From Polydactylus sextarius (lineage: Eukaryota; Chordata; Actinopteri; Polynemidae), in contig CM028920.1 of the NCBI GenBank assembly GCA_016801845.1, forward strand, positions 6,155,001-6,219,000: a stretch of DNA of 64,000 nt, in the 5' to 3' direction. The first letter of the stretch is position 1; the number at the start of each line of letters is the position of its first letter. Position numbers and translations under genes: made by a program. Under the pieces are notes generated by a model, which was not told the DNA's origin, made no database searches, and saw nothing but the letters and a program-made list of their open reading frames with translations. Of this stretch, positions 24,027 to 38,447 are shown one piece after another.

Positions 24027-26359
24027 TGTGGATGAAAGCAAGCGAGGGCGGACCAATTCTGAATCACTCAGCTTTGAAGTAAGAAAAACGTTCTAAAATT
24101 AGAGGAAAAGGTAATTAAAAATCTGAGGAAAAGATTATAAAAATATCAGCATGTTTTCCCATTTTTAGGAATATGAATCATCCTTCTTGTTAAAATACAA
24201 ACGTCTTTAAAGCTGGTGGTGCAAAGGAGGTGTCATGTCACAGGGATGTCCTCTGGATTTTAAATCCCAGAAGCAGTGCTATAAGACTGAAATAGCAGCC
24301 CGTTGGCCCATGGGACTGATGTAGCCCCAGTCTGATAATAACATCCTGCTGCTTTAGTCGTCCAATATGTTCTCTCAAATCATTAAAAGGTGTTGAATAT
24401 TACACTTCTTTTTTTATTATTATTTTCAAAATTCAGTTTTATGCTATATTTGGAGCTTTAGTATTTAACCCCTTGTTAATTGTGTGTATTTTTGTGTGCA
24501 TGTTGCGAGTATGTGTGCGTGAGCATCCTCGACTCCGCACCACACGTTTGTCTGCCAGGAAACTTCACACATTGACGTCTTTGCCTAACAGATTGAGGCT
24601 GCTACACAGAGGAAGGCTCATGCAGGGTGATGCTGCGCACTGATGCCAAGTTGTCACTCCTCAGAGTCAGTATGATCATCCTTACATGGCATTCCTTTCT
24701 GTTCCCCGGGTGTTGTTGTTTTTAGACACAGACTGACGCTATGTGTCGTCATCAGTCAGTGGGAAACCTGGTTTGTCTTTCAGCCCCAACACACACTTGA
24801 ATATACAGATTACATGCGTAATTTAAGAGGTAACATTTGATTATTGGAAAATGCAATTTTTGAAGGAATGACGAGGAGATTTCTGGATGTGTTAATGAGC
24901 GTGGGACTGAACGCTGTTTAAAATTGAGATCATTCTGATTGTTGGATTCATATGAATGTGGCAAAGTCAGAAAATGAAAACAAAAAAGTCATTGTAAGGC
25001 AAAAGCAACGACAATACAGAGAGAACACGACTGAAAACTAAATAAGACACAATTCAAAAACTAGTTTGTGTTGCAGAAATGTCTTCACATTGTTGAATGT
25101 GTCACAGGATAAAGTGATGTAGATAAAATGAAAAGTGACTGATATGTGCTAGTTTCACTTTGTGCTCACTAAGAGTGGGAGAAGTCAGTAAATGTTGGAG
25201 TCTATGGGGCAGTTGAGGATGTTTTTTGTTTCTCAATGACCTACAGTTGAAAAACAGTAAGTCCTGTCAATAAAGTTATTTGTGAAATGGCACAAGTTTC
25301 TATACAATTCCATGTATAAATTGTTAAAGAAAAATGAAAGATGTGGGAGCTACACAAGCTCAAGTACAAATAAATGTACAAAAATCCAAATAATAGCTGA
25401 GTAAATGAAAGACTTGTTTTCTGTCTAAAGTTGAAATAAAGTTCCTAGCTTCAAGCAGGCTGAATTAGCAACACTTCAAAGAGGAGAATGTTTTTTCAGC
25501 ATTTCAGTGACTCATTCAAATGAAATATGTTTTTACAAAATGAAACACATTCCTCAATCTTCCAATTGAGCTAAATTTAAGTTTGAGTTTCTATGCTGGT
25601 GCCTGTAGAAGATGTTAAGAATCAACAGTAGTAGAAAAATGACTGATTCTGCTGTAAAACTAACCAATTGTACATCTGTACCCTGATATTACTGTTATCA
25701 ACTCCAAGACTAATCCAGAATAATCTGAGTTGCTTACTCCAGTGTGTTGGCAGTTATCTTAATTCACACCCTGTGTGTCAACAGTTGAGTGAAACTACAT
25801 TTATGCCTCAGTCATTCCAGTCTGAGTAATTGAGTGCTGTGTGAAATACATCACGTGCATGATGAAAATTAGCACAGAATCACAGTTTGGTAATAAGTAT
25901 TAGGGCTGAGTACAGCCTAATGTAGCTGTTAGCATGGTTACATACTCTAAAGCCACTATTTTAATGATCAATAATACATGTGATGTTGCACATATTACAG
26001 TCTTGTTATTTTGCCATTGACTTAACTGACTGAAATTTAAAAATTATGCATAATATGTGACATATAATCAAAAGGCAAACCAATTTCTTCTGCAGACAGC
26101 ACCTTATTCTAACACCAACACCAACTAGGGTGAAGCCAGATGGGTGAACTTGCTATATCAATTTGAAACTAGTAAATACCTTTGAGTCACATTTGTTTTG
26201 AACATTTGGAACAACATTTGAAAAAGGCCTGAATGAGTGATGCTAATGCTAATATTAGCTGTGCTTGCTTTTAGAGTTGAACTCCACAGGGTTTTCCTTT
26301 TCCTAACTGTGTGTGCATCTGTCTGTGTACCTGGATGATGATCTGCATAGATAGACGAA

Positions 26360-26700
<341 letters not shown>

Positions 26701-27499
26701 CTACATATTATTGTCCTTATATTGTTTATAATGTAGCTAAGATAACACTGTTTTAATTATATTCCTTTATGTCGTTTTGCATGCTATATATAGCAACTGT
26801 ATCATATAGGCATATGTTCTCTCAGTCATATGTCCCTCCATCCACACAGCGCCTAAGTCATGCCATTTGTATGGAGCTGTCTTGAAACGAAGATGAAAGG
26901 GACCATCGCTTGTGGGCTACAACAAATCACAGGCTCTCAGACGAGCTTACATCACTCAAATGACGACCCACGCACATGTGCTGAGACAGGGGCCGTCAGT
27001 CCATTTACTCCCACTTAATGACTGTTGAGATGTGTGCGCACATGTACACACAGAAGTCCCTTTTAAAAAAAAACTGATTTATTGATTTGGTTTTGATTTT
27101 ATTGCTTTTGCACTCGAGTATAAACTATAGTACATATATGATAGTCTCTAGCCACTAGCCATTACAATGGAGCATTGCAGTTATTCTCTCATATATCACT
27201 GAGCCTCCAGTGTTTTTGGTTAAATCTCTCTGCTCTTATTAACCGTGTTTTGAAATGGTTTTTTCCTGTGTTTGCACCTCTGACAAACACACTGCCAGCT
27301 ATATGTTTGGCACTAGACAGTAGCTTAGCTAACTTAGCTACAAGCTGTGATACATAGCTGCATGTGCCTCAGGAGTTGGTGGAGATCCAAACAGAACTGA
27401 AAGAAAAGTTGGAAATGTTGGAATTCATCCAGTAACTGCTACTGTGAATGTACCTGTAAATGTGGTACTACTAACAAGTTAGCACATAGACTGGCTGGC

Positions 27500-28013
27500 A
27501 AAACCATACAAGGTGGTTTTAGTTCTATTGTATAGTTTGGATCAATTCCAGTTTTATTTTGAAAAGGTTTCCCTAGGTTTTTGTCTTGCGTTTCACTTCC
27601 TGGACGTTCCCTCCTGCGTGATTACTGACACTAACACTGCCCTAATGTGCTGTGCCTGTGTCTTGTCTTCTCCCCTCCTGGTGTGTATTCATTCGTTGCT
27701 TTCTCCATTGGTCCTTGTCAGATTGTCCTGTTTTATGTCTCGTTCTTAGTGCTTTCATGGTCTTTGTTCACCATTGCCTCAGTGTCTTTAGTTTATAAGT
27801 AGTCTTTTGTTTGTGCTTAGTTTGTGATACTGGTGACTTTTTGGTTTTCTGTATTATGTCTTAGTTTACTCCGCTGTGTTGGCAACCCATTTTTTTTTTT
27901 TTTTTTATCCGGTGTTGTTTTACTTTCATTAAACTTTACACCTGCCTCTGCCTTATCTTGTGTCTGCATCTTTGAGTCCAATTCAGCTGTTTTTTCACCC
28001 ATTAAAACGTAAC
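27500..28013 (+). mobile_element. Pyrimidine-rich retroelement-tail-like segment
   Basis: A T/C-rich segment with phrases such as CACTTCCTGGACGTTCCCTC, TGTGTCTTGTCTTCTCCCCTC, CCTTGTCAGATTGTCC, an oligo-T run, CATTAAACTTTACACCTGCC and a final ATTAAAACGTAACACC. This order of phrases is familiar from a common teleost repeat that ends many fish transcripts. It is immediately followed by a dispersed-repeat copy at 28014. Confidence 0.4.
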
Positions 28014-28130
28014 ACCAGTTGCAGGTAATTAGTGCTTAAATTCAATAGCCAAAAACATGTTGTGAGAATGGTCTTTGACCAAAATCTAATCAGTTCTTCC
28101 TTAACTTTAATAAATATTTACTGATTTTGT
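28014..28130 (+). mobile_element. Dispersed repeat copy
   Basis: Head AGTTGCAGGTAATTAGTGCT, then AAAAACATGTTGTGAGAATG, CTTTGACCAAAATCTAATCA and GTTCTTCCTTAACTTTAATA. A second partial match to the AACATGTTTTGTGAG module follows at about 28178-28200. Confidence 0.65.
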
Positions 28131-31100
28131 TTTGCATAACCTGTGGTGATTTTTGACACACAACATTCAATACGCCAAAAATATGTTTTGTGAGATCGGT
28201 TAAATTTGGTGTAAATGTTCTGATCTCATTGGAAATCAAAGAAGACCCTTGTCCCATCCCTGAGATTTCAGAAATGTAATGCGTCTGACTTGCATGAAGG
28301 TAACTTGTGACATACTGCTTTATATTAAGTGGGCAACATAAAAAAAGAAAAAGTTTGAGAAAACATTACTATGTGATTGCCATTCTATATATACCATACT
28401 ATATACAAGGGTTAGGTTACTATATACTAAGATCAAGTATATAATCTGAATTTTTTTAGTGGTCCTATCTTACCAACTGTTTTGAATTAATGACATAAAG
28501 AGAAAAGGAAGCTATGTTTTTAGAGAGTGAGCAGATGTGAAACAAGAAAGATCATTTTGACAGATCGTGATCAAAAGAATGACATATTTTGGAAAAAAAA
28601 AATGGTGCTTTGATTTTTAGACTTAATTTAATCCAAAGTGCAAAACATGACTCATGTGCTTTTCTATTCAACTTAATTAGTATTTATCAAACATTTAACT
28701 ATTATTTTAACGACGGCCTGGATGACCCTCCAGCATTTAATTATCACACTAAAATTGATGTCTGTCTCGCCGTTGAGGCGGTACAATGCGTAAAAATCAC
28801 CATGACGTCACAGCGGTGCGTGACTGAGGCTGTACTGACATCAAGTCCCACTTGTCCCCAAATAAATCGCAGTTGACAGAATCTAAGTCAAGTCATGTGC
28901 ATAGCCTGGTTTGTTTTTTCTTCCTTAATACAGTTTAATTATTTTTTCATATCCTATCAACAGAGGAATGTCTGGTTGCATATATTTTTCATGTTAAGTC
29001 CCCCTACCTAACCCTATCCAAGTCTACAGAACAAAAGTTTTATGACGATTATCAGCTATCTTTTATCATTCATCTAATTCACTTATTTTCAATCTCCCTT
29101 TATTGCTCCTCAGCTCACATCTCATGCTTGGAGGGAAGGATGAGATGAGAGTAAATAATTCACTGTTTATTTACACAAATCATAACCACTGAGCTGTAGG
29201 TTTGATGTAGAGCTAAAACAAATTACTGCAGTTTAAACTGGGAGATAAAACGACCAGAATATGATCAAAGCAGTGACTGATACTACCGTTAAATATAACA
29301 TTTCTACTGTGGCAGAGATAAACTGAAAACCCAAAGCCGAGAGCAGACAATTTTTCCATTATGTCACTTTGAAATGAACCAGTGTTGCTGCTGTTACACA
29401 GATTATAGACCTCAACTAAAACAGTATATTAAGTATTATGTTTATATATTTTACTATGAGGACAGAGCATCACTCTGCAGCACAGTCTGGCCCACTAAAT
29501 GTCAGTTTTTATGCCAAAAGCCAACCAGCCACTAAATGTACCTTTATATTTAGACCAAATTTTCTTAAATAAATTTGTCTTCCTACCAAGAGTTGCATAT
29601 TTCCCTAAATGTTGAACCATTTTTCTTAAGAATTAAATTGTAATGTCTTCTACATTAGTGCACATGGGTAATATATCAGTAAACTGCTTCTCTCCACCTC
29701 ACATTGATTAGAAAACACTGATAGAAGCATCATAAGATAAGGATGGGACACTGTCTTATCCTTAAACGTCAACTTCTATGCAAGATGATCGCAAATCAAC
29801 GGCTGGAATGATCTGATCACTTACAGTGATGATAATAGTTCAGAGGATTTTCATTAAAAAGTCCGGATCATATGAGTTGACATAAAGCCCTCCGGGACAA
29901 CATGCACTTCTGGTACAGCCAGAGTCTTTTAATATCATTGTGTTTCATAATTCTGCCCCCTGCACTACTTTGAATAAGCAACCCGCTTATCTGTCATTGA
30001 CTAAAAGACATTCATCTATGAAGAATTAAGCCCCAAGACTGTAGTGACAATCAGAACCATAAAGCCACAAAGGTCACTGTGGTAATGTTGTTCACTGCTG
30101 GAGGAGCATCGGCATGCTTTGCTGTGAATCATTTCACTACAGTTTATCAATGTGACAGTGTTACACACAATGTCAATAGAACTTAATACAGCAGAGATAC
30201 GATAATGTATAAAAGAGGCATTGATTTCCAGAAAAATGCCATGAATGGAACTTTTCTTATATTTCCCCATGACATTTAAGTTTTAATTTCCATTTTTATT
30301 CTTTTGTCTGTTGTCTATGTCACCAAAAAAAAAAACAGATAAATACGTCTTTGCACTCAAATGATACTTGCCCACAGATGGTCTTGCTTTGTTTTTGACA
30401 TCATCATCAACCCCAGCATGTAAGAGAGACATTGGCAAGGAGCCATGACACGTTCTGTGACAGATCAGTGTGAAGCTGCAGTCAGCCTCAACATGAGGTG
30501 TATGACAAGACTTGAAGGTCATAGAGAAGCAAAAAAAAAAAAGAAAAGAATCAGTCGCAGTTGCTTCATATACAGTGTGATAATTTTAATTATTCTAATT
30601 TACCTTTCATCTGCTGATTCTGTGAATCTGGTGAAAAATAAAAGAATAAAAGAGATTTTATTAGGCAGACTTCAGTTTCAGCTTGAAAGTAATAATATGA
30701 TGTACACTAATAAATATAGTGCACACAAACACACTTTACCATATAATGTGGATTTCCTGTTCTATGTAAGTGCCCTGACAGTGAGTCTGAAACTGAAGAT
30801 GCTGTTATTCGGCCATTTTTAATTTTATTATTTATCCCTGTACCTAACTTTGGATGCAATACCAATTGCAATCTCTATAGAGAGGAAAATGTTAAGAGAG
30901 TGGTGTTTTAAGAATTTGTTTGCAGCTTTAAAGGCAGATGGTGAGACAGTCAAGGGCTCAGTTGGAGTTTAATGGCAAAAATAATACATGAAGATGTGAT
31001 GACTGTGGGGGAAGGCAGGAACAAACTCTGGTGAGTAAGGTAAAATGTTGCTAGATAATGGCTCTAAGAGGCAGAGGTTAATAGCACTGGAAGTAGGCAG

Positions 31101-31704
31101 GCTGGTGCAAGTGGAATACATGTTGGAAAAATTACGTGGCAAAGCCATAAGGAAAAGGGTTCAGGAGGTACAGTGCTGCCTCGAGTGTGTACCACTATGC
31201 TTGACAAGAAAAAAGTGTCAGTGGGTGGAAATTTGTCCCATAAACGTGAAAATTTGAGGGCAAATTTTCTCTTAAGAAAAACCAAATGTTGTTGATAAAA
31301 CAAATTTGATAAACACGATAAAACAAATTTACTGCAGTTCAGTGTGTGGTCAAGTTCATTTTGATTCTCCTCAATGTAAACTAGCAGTGAACACGTGAGT
31401 ATAGTGATTAGTAGAAACTCCAGTACATTCTGGTAATGCCCTTCAGGCTTCACTGATGGAATTTTGTATTTACTGGGTATAAAACTGCTCTTCCACGAAA
31501 TCTCTCTTCGGGCAGGATTCAGTAAGGACGTTGGGAATCACGAGCATGAGAACTCTTGCTTGGCATATGTACCAGCAAGTTCAAATTTGGGCCACAAAGT
31601 AAGAGGTAGTTAAATGATGAAGTCCAGTTTGTGGTAAGGGAATAAGTTTGATCCTTTTTCAGCAGGTTGTTTGCTAAAATTAACACCTAGCTGCTGTATG
31701 CTTT

Positions 31705-31795
31705 CAAGGTGTTAATGTCAGATTGTCTTCACAAGAATGGAATGGACAAACAGATAAAAAAAAAAAAAAAAACATGATGCCTGTGGTATTTGCTG
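31705..31795 (+). mobile_element. Dispersed repeat, tail-only copy
   Basis: CAAGGTGTTAATGTCAGATT, TCACAAGAATGGAATGGACA and, after an A-run, ACATGATGCCTGTGG. This is the 3' part of the family, where AATGGGACGGAC and ATAATGCCTCCGG are usual. Confidence 0.5.
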
Positions 31796-31879
31796 TGTGG
31801 AAGTGTTGAAGCATGAGGAGATTAATTAAACTGACATGGATCTTTTATATAGTTACTGGTAGAGGATATTGCATTCTCA

Positions 31880-32145
31880 AGGGTGAGGTCACCCTGATTT
31901 TGACTGTTGACCATCAACATCTCAACACCACTTATTTGTCTGCAACACTTCTCAACTTCTTTAAAGTGATCCTGAGATGTAACTTTTGAAAAGTCACGGT
32001 GACCTTGTCCCTTTTCCCAAGAAAATCTAATCAGTCCATCCTCAAGTTCAAATCAACATTCTTTAAAAAGATTTTGCTCAAGATGTTGTTATGATATCGG
32101 ATTCCCAAGAATGGGAGGGATGGACAGCAGTACAGTTGAAGTATA
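31880..32145 (+). mobile_element. Dispersed repeat copy
   Basis: GTCACGGTGACCTTGTCCCT, AAAATCTAATCAGTCCATCC, TCAAGTTCAAATCAACATTC, CTCAAGATGTTGTTATGATA and AAGAATGGGAGGGATGGACA follow in the family's order. Confidence 0.65.
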
Positions 32146-33059
32146 TCTTATGATGCATACATAGGATTTGAGGCCCCCCAATGATCAGGATTGGAAGCCA
32201 GCACCAACTGACCACAGAAGACAAACACAGATCTATATATGGTCAAAAGTTTGTTTAAGAAGACAATATGATATTCAAAAATATGACCTGGTCAGTGGGG
32301 CCACTGTAAATCTTTCTGGAGACGCCTTTCCACTAAAACTGTGGTATTGTTGTTCATTCACCATACCCATGGGGATTCACAGTGTTCTGACGAATCCACA
32401 TTGCCTCAAGGCTGTAAAGGCAATAAACAAAACACTAGTGACTTCAGAAGGATGAAGACTTATGCAATGAGATATTTGGGATTCAGCACTGAAAAGTCTC
32501 TTGTGATTATCTTAAAAAAATCATGTTATTCTGTGTTGGAAAACAAGTCAACAAGGGATACAAAACTTTCTGTTTGGTAGAAACTTTGTTATTGCTTATA
32601 CTTTCTTACTGTAACTGTACTGTAGCCTCTTACTGGCCAGTTGTTGACACTTACCTTAAGTTGTCTCGGAGAGTCATATGTCTCCTGCTTCAAAAATGTT
32701 GCTAGTCATGGCAAATGTTATGATCTGCCTGTAAAAATCAAATGAGAGTAAGAACAGGTCCTTGAATGACATAAAACAGAGAGTGTGGTGGAAATTACAC
32801 AGGTTTTCCCCTAAAAAAGGTTGTTTTTTTGTGCAGTGAAAGACACCATTGTTCAATACAACCTCATTATCGAAAAACAGCTTTTGCGTGTCTCCTAATA
32901 ATGAATGCAGTGTGATGTGTGTGTAAAGACGTCCACACAGTCTGAAACTGTTGAATTTTGAGCTGGGGTGACCTTTTAGAGTGCAAGTCAATCAATGTTG
33001 ACTGCTAAACTAAAGGCTCGAGAAAAACAAATGTGATTTTACAGACCATAACATAACAT

Positions 33060-33082
33060 CACGACCTCATATTGAGGTCGTG
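33060..33082. repeat. Small hairpin
   Basis: Perfect 10-bp arms, CACGACCTCA and its complement, around a TAT loop. It is too short to interpret. Confidence 0.7.
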
Positions 33083-34308
33083 TCAGAAGAAGAAGTCAAC
33101 AAACTCTACTTTGCCTCAATATAGTGGCGAATTTTAGCAAACATTGATTACCATTATGACACATAATGTTTATTTATTTATTTATTTTTTTGTTAGGTGG
33201 AGCATTACTAAGTAGGTTTGTAAAGAAATGAAAACTGAAATGAAATTCATTTCATGCTAACTGGATATTTCATGTAACTGACATAACTACTTCTCAACTT
33301 GCTGGCTCTTGTTTACTTGTGCAACTATGTTTTAATATGTTGCATATATTTCAAGGGTTTTACCTTTTTTTTTATTAAAAGAAGAAATTTCATTATTTTT
33401 TTTTAGCATATGGTGGCTAATGTCAGGAAATGCTAACATAATTAGCAAAAATTAACCACCATAATCATCAATGTTCAGGTAAACTTTGTTAACTTTGTTG
33501 TCCTAACTTATTTTAGCATGTTATAAATAAGCTTTTCAGTGTTGTACAGCAAGTAACTCATTTGAAAGTATGCGTCACAGAAAAGATTAACTAAGATAAT
33601 GTGGTCAGGTCAATTGTTGCTTTGTTTTGTCTTCTATTTGGTGTTTCCTCACCTCATCTCTCATCAGCTGCTTGATACTTCCATTCCCTCATGTTTTTCA
33701 GTCATGCTCACAGCAGCTCCTTACACAGACTAAAGGTAACCTCTTCTCCATTAAACCTAATGGCATGAACTGCATGACTTATAAGTCCTTGATCCAATTC
33801 AATCTTTGTAGTAGAAAGACTGCATATTTGTCCTTTACCTTTGCTTCTGAACACACAGATGCTCAAAAGGAACACTTTTGAGCAGAGAATTCATTAATTT
33901 CAAATCCAAATCATATCATTTCCTTTAGAATTGGATTATGATCCCGTGAGCCAATCATTTCTGTGCTGACCTTACCTTCACAAAAGCTAATACCACCTCT
34001 AATGTTTGCTTTTGTTGCTACCTCTTCACCCACTCACTTGCTGCAAAGTACACACTGAAAGATTCAAGCTGTTTATCCCGCAGAATTTGAAAGAACATAC
34101 AAAATCTATCTATGCAATGCGTGTAACTGAATAATCACTTTGTTCAGTGACACTACAGACACAGGTTTTTTCTCTGAGTGGGTGAAAGGAGACTGATTAC
34201 ATCTCATCTGTGTTCATAAGTTTACATAGTGGCAATGAATACAAAGACTGTGTTTGTTTAATATGGTGTGAGTGGTAATATAATTGATTATTGCCATATG
34301 TTATAAAG

Positions 34309-34315
<7 letters not shown>

Positions 34316-34354
<39 letters not shown>

Positions 34355-34384
34355 GCACACACCCACACACACACACACACACAA
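34316..34384. repeat. (CT)n then (CA)n microsatellite
   Basis: About 17 CT units, a short spacer, then about 13 CA units. Confidence 0.95.
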
Positions 34385-34564
34385 ATGTACGAGAGGAGCT
34401 TGCACATGTTTGTGTGTGTTTATGGTGCAGCTATGGGAAGTGAAGTTGAACACAGTGGGAAGGTCATTGTGGACATAGAGGATGTTAAGAGGGAGCATCC
34501 TGTGCCCGAATGAACTGAATTATTTAGATAAAGTCTGTGACCTTTAATTGTCAATGTACAGCCA

Positions 34565-34566
34565 CC

Positions 34567-34600
<34 letters not shown>
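34565..34600. repeat. (CA)n microsatellite
   Basis: About 17 CA units, 180 bp after the CT/CA array. Confidence 0.95.
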
Positions 34601-34601
<1 letters not shown>

Positions 34602-34681
34602 CGCACTTGCATGCGTAATAAATTAAATTGTGTTTCCTCTCAAAACACATCCCGGTACATAATCAAATAAGGAATGGTACA

Positions 34682-34719
34682 AATAATTGCTATCAGCTCC
34701 TGAGCTGATAGCAATTATT
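34682..34719. repeat. Near-palindromic hairpin, 18-bp perfect arms, 2-nt loop
   Basis: AATAATTGCTATCAGCTC is followed by CT and then its exact complement. A direct copy of GCAATTATTGA follows at once. Confidence 0.85.
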
Positions 34720-34999
34720 GAGCAATTATTGAGTTTTGACATGTCAATATCAAGCATTCCACATTTTGAGAAGATCTTGAAGATTAAGCTGGCATTCTAA
34801 AAATGTGAATTGTTCATATACGTAGATGTTCCAGGATTTTACACGATGTGATTGTTTTGTCAAGCTCAAGGCCCTTGAGCCGGGATGTCGCCAGTTAACC
34901 AAGGATCTGTGAACACAAACATGCGCACTCATTCAGCACTGAGTAGTTCTCCAAAAGCTGATGTCGCCAAGTTTCGGTCTGGACACACAGTTTGGTGGG

Positions 35000-35852
35000 G
35001 TTAACCCTTAGACTAGTGTTAGCTCCTCTACACTTTAGCAGAATTGTGAGATTTTATAATATCTCCTCAACAGACGGTTGAGCCAGGCCAGGCCAGGGTC
35101 ATTTGGGGGCGACTTAGGTGCTTGTGTCCCAGGGCTACTAGCCCCATAACCCCTCTTCAGATAGTCAGGCTTCTAGCCTCTCCGGATTACCAGAATAACA
35201 GGATGGGAAGTTCAAGCATGCAAAAACAAATGACTAGCGGCAGGTAAACAATCAATTCTGTTGCTGTTTTTAATTCTAGAGTACCAGATGTAAATGTGTC
35301 TGATGTAAGAAGTTAACTTGCTAACTGCCGTTTAGATCGCTAGCATAGCTTATACTGCATTCACAGTTTTTCTTGGATTTGGCAGTTCTCTCTGTCACGA
35401 TGTGTTTCTTTCCGACAAACCCTGTCGATTGTCAGCCCAGATGAAAAGCAGAGCATTAACATCATTGTGAGAGCAGAACTGTTAACCTATCGTTCTCCGT
35501 AGCAGCTAAAATCATAAATACATTTTTGAGCTGCTGTTTTTATAACCTCTACCTGCTGTCTGCAGCAATGGGTTGACCCCCTCTCTAGCCCCTCTCTAGC
35601 CTTGAGCGGCCCAACGTTTTGGTTGGGCCAGAAATCTGGAGCCAGTGACCCTGAAACAGCCCCGGCATGGCACCAGTTAGCACCAGCTCGAGACGGTGTG
35701 AAAGCAATTATCCCCGGCCTGCCTCGGTTAGCTCGGCTCTGGCCCAACATTGTGAAGCCAACTACTGGTTCTGAAAGATGCACTTTAGTTTTGTCCTTGT
35801 GAGGAGAGCCATCCGTTTTCACAAAAGCCATTACACTGATCTGTAATGGCTA
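35000..35852. other. GC-richer patch, possible unclassified repeat
   Basis: Base composition rises well above the surrounding DNA, especially at 35080-35180 and 35570-35770. Features: GGCCAGGCCAGG, a tandem CCCCTCTCTAGCC, GTTAGCACCAGCTCGAGACG and TTAGCTCGGCTCTGGCCCAA. At the right end, 35826-35851, there is a 10-bp hairpin (AGCCATTACA and its complement, 6-nt loop). ORFs on both strands here have no recognisable domain. It could be a MITE-like element or a decayed CpG island. Confidence 0.35.
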
Positions 35853-38447
35853 TTTTGTTATTTTTCAGAAATTCTTTAAAGTTTACCAGATAAAATGAAA
35901 TCTACAGCAAGAAAAATATAAAAACAAATCTATCTTCTTAAATCAATCTGACTTTGCTGCTTTCAAAAAGAAAAAAAAAAAAAATCTTCTTACATACAGT
36001 TCCAGTTAGTTCACTAAACAACGTTCACTCAGTTTGATAAACAACCAGTAAGTCGTCATCGAGCTGATTACTCCTATGAATTAAAAGGAGAGAAAGTTCA
36101 AGTTTTGCAACATTTTAGACACTGATCCAGAAACTAATCAGCACATCCTGTTTTGTTCCCAGCCCAGGTATGATATCATGAATGACCCCTCCCTTTTTTT
36201 TTTAATGTGATGGACACCAACATACGCACATGCAGAAATATTATGTCCAGACTTTCTGGGCACTGATAAGGATGCTCAAAGACACTTCATGGTCTTTCCT
36301 CATACCTTCTGTTTGCCCTGTTACTTGTATCATACCATCCTGTACCAAACTGCAGTTCGACAAGTTATAACTGTAAATAGACTGAGGAAGTAAACTTCCC
36401 CTCATATGTGAGTGTATTAAATTGTATTTGTCCTGAGGAAGGTTAACGTGACAAATTCAGGACCAAAACGGGGCCTTTTGACTGTCAAATGACCAGTCAT
36501 GCTCAGAACATAAACACAATGTTTTCAAGTAGTTCGAAGAAAAGCTCACAGAATACATTTACCGTACAACGATCAATCATTTTCTCTTTGTCTTTGGGTG
36601 TGAGGAGAAAAATCAGGTTTGTCACAGAATGATAAAGTGACGAAAGTGATGCTCCAGCTGACATCACATTTACTAGTAGTACTCTTAGAAGAACGTCACG
36701 TATTTTTCTCTTTACAGCACATGATGCTAACTGCACATTATAAACACTATGTGTGAAATGTGCAGCATTCTGCACATGGCCTCCCTCTGCAGCTGCAGCA
36801 AGACATGATTTTTGTGAAATTCCTGTTATATAGGCAGTAATTCTGAGAAGCCAGCTGATTTGAGCCAATGACGGCAAAACATGACAGATGTAAATGAGGC
36901 TTTGAAGAGGACAGATGCTGTCAATGAATCAGTTAGTTCACAAAATCACTTCTCTAAATGAATTCTAAATGTAAAGCATTGTACTGATTTATTTTTGTCA
37001 CCTTATACAATAACAAACAACAGACAAACAGTACAAACAGTAAAGAATAATTTTACTTTAATTTTAATTATCTGGTCTCATATATACAAACACAAATGTA
37101 CCCTTCACACTCTTGTGATTTTATTACACTAATCTTATTTTTAAGTATATAAATATACATCTTTTTTTTTGTGAGCAATCGACTCACCACTCCCTGAAAC
37201 TCAACACATTGAAAATACCACTGAAAATCAATAATATTCTCAAATATTTATGTCAGTATAAGCCTCAAAAATCCACTCTGCCTTTAAGATTCACTGAAGT
37301 GCAGAGAACTGACACAGGACTTTGTGTGGATTTCTTAACCCAAGTACATAACAGCAGATATTTGGCATAAAAATAAGAAAGTGAAAGGCATGAACTGCAG
37401 CACGTATTACTTGAATGACTGTTGTGATGACTGGAACAACAGTAGTAATTATGAAGGAAGAGCTCCATTAGTTTCTGTTCAGATGACGTCAGTGTGTTTT
37501 GATGAACAACAGTGTGATGATGGTGGACAACATCGTATGAGGGTTCGCCTCGTTGAACGTGAGTAACGTGATGACCTTACTGTGCAAATCTGATTTCTCA
37601 GATGTCATGCAAGAGGATTCCGACAACAGTGAGAGTAAATAAGGTTGTTTCTGCATTTGAAAAGCAAAACCTGCCAAGTAGCTGTAGGGATGGACGCTGG
37701 TGCACTGTAGTGACCTCATTCACTATCCCTTGATGCTGATATTTATTTGCGTATTTGTGGAATACCTGTGTAAGTAAGATCTAAATCTCAATCTGTTGCT
37801 CAATATAATGATTTATGAATGTCCAGCATTTCTACAGAATTTCAATCTTTGTAATGTTTTTGCAATGTTTTTATATTTTAAACAAGCCAGACCAGAGTGA
37901 ACCAGAAAGGTTCAGCACTGGGTCTGATCACACAACACATCAGGGAAACCTGTAATAAAATCCCTCTTCAGGAAACAGGCTGTAATCCTTGGCTGAGGAG
38001 TCTGAAAGCTGTAGCACTCTGTTTACTCTGAGCAGAGTCTCTTTTGATACAAATTGTTTCAGCTGTAACAACAGATATTTTACCGAACAGTTAGGTGAAC
38101 ATTCTTCTGTAGCTCAAATACAACAGGGAACTAACTTATACGCTCTGAATACAGTCTTCCACTCTCTATGTATATTTTTCAGGTTCATAACAAGCCAACG
38201 ATGATGATGATGATCATGTCCGTGTGTGATCTCAGACCAAACATAAACACACCCTCATGCTTGACTCATACCAGCAGTATCACATAAACTCAGGTGTCTC
38301 ACAACACACAACATGATGGACAGCTGTTCAGTGAGCATTTATGGCATCAGGTGGATTTTATTCTTATTGTTTTATGTACATTTTCAATTTGTGAACAACA
38401 AAAAAAAAATAAAAGAAGGGGGGACCATCTTATGCTTTCAACTAATC

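Larger units (their letters stand above)
26701..34300. other. Intergenic, no gene supported (part 3)
   Basis: No exon-like coding sequence. It contains several copies of the dispersed repeat, a pyrimidine-rich retroelement-like segment and a small hairpin, listed separately. Confidence 0.6.
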
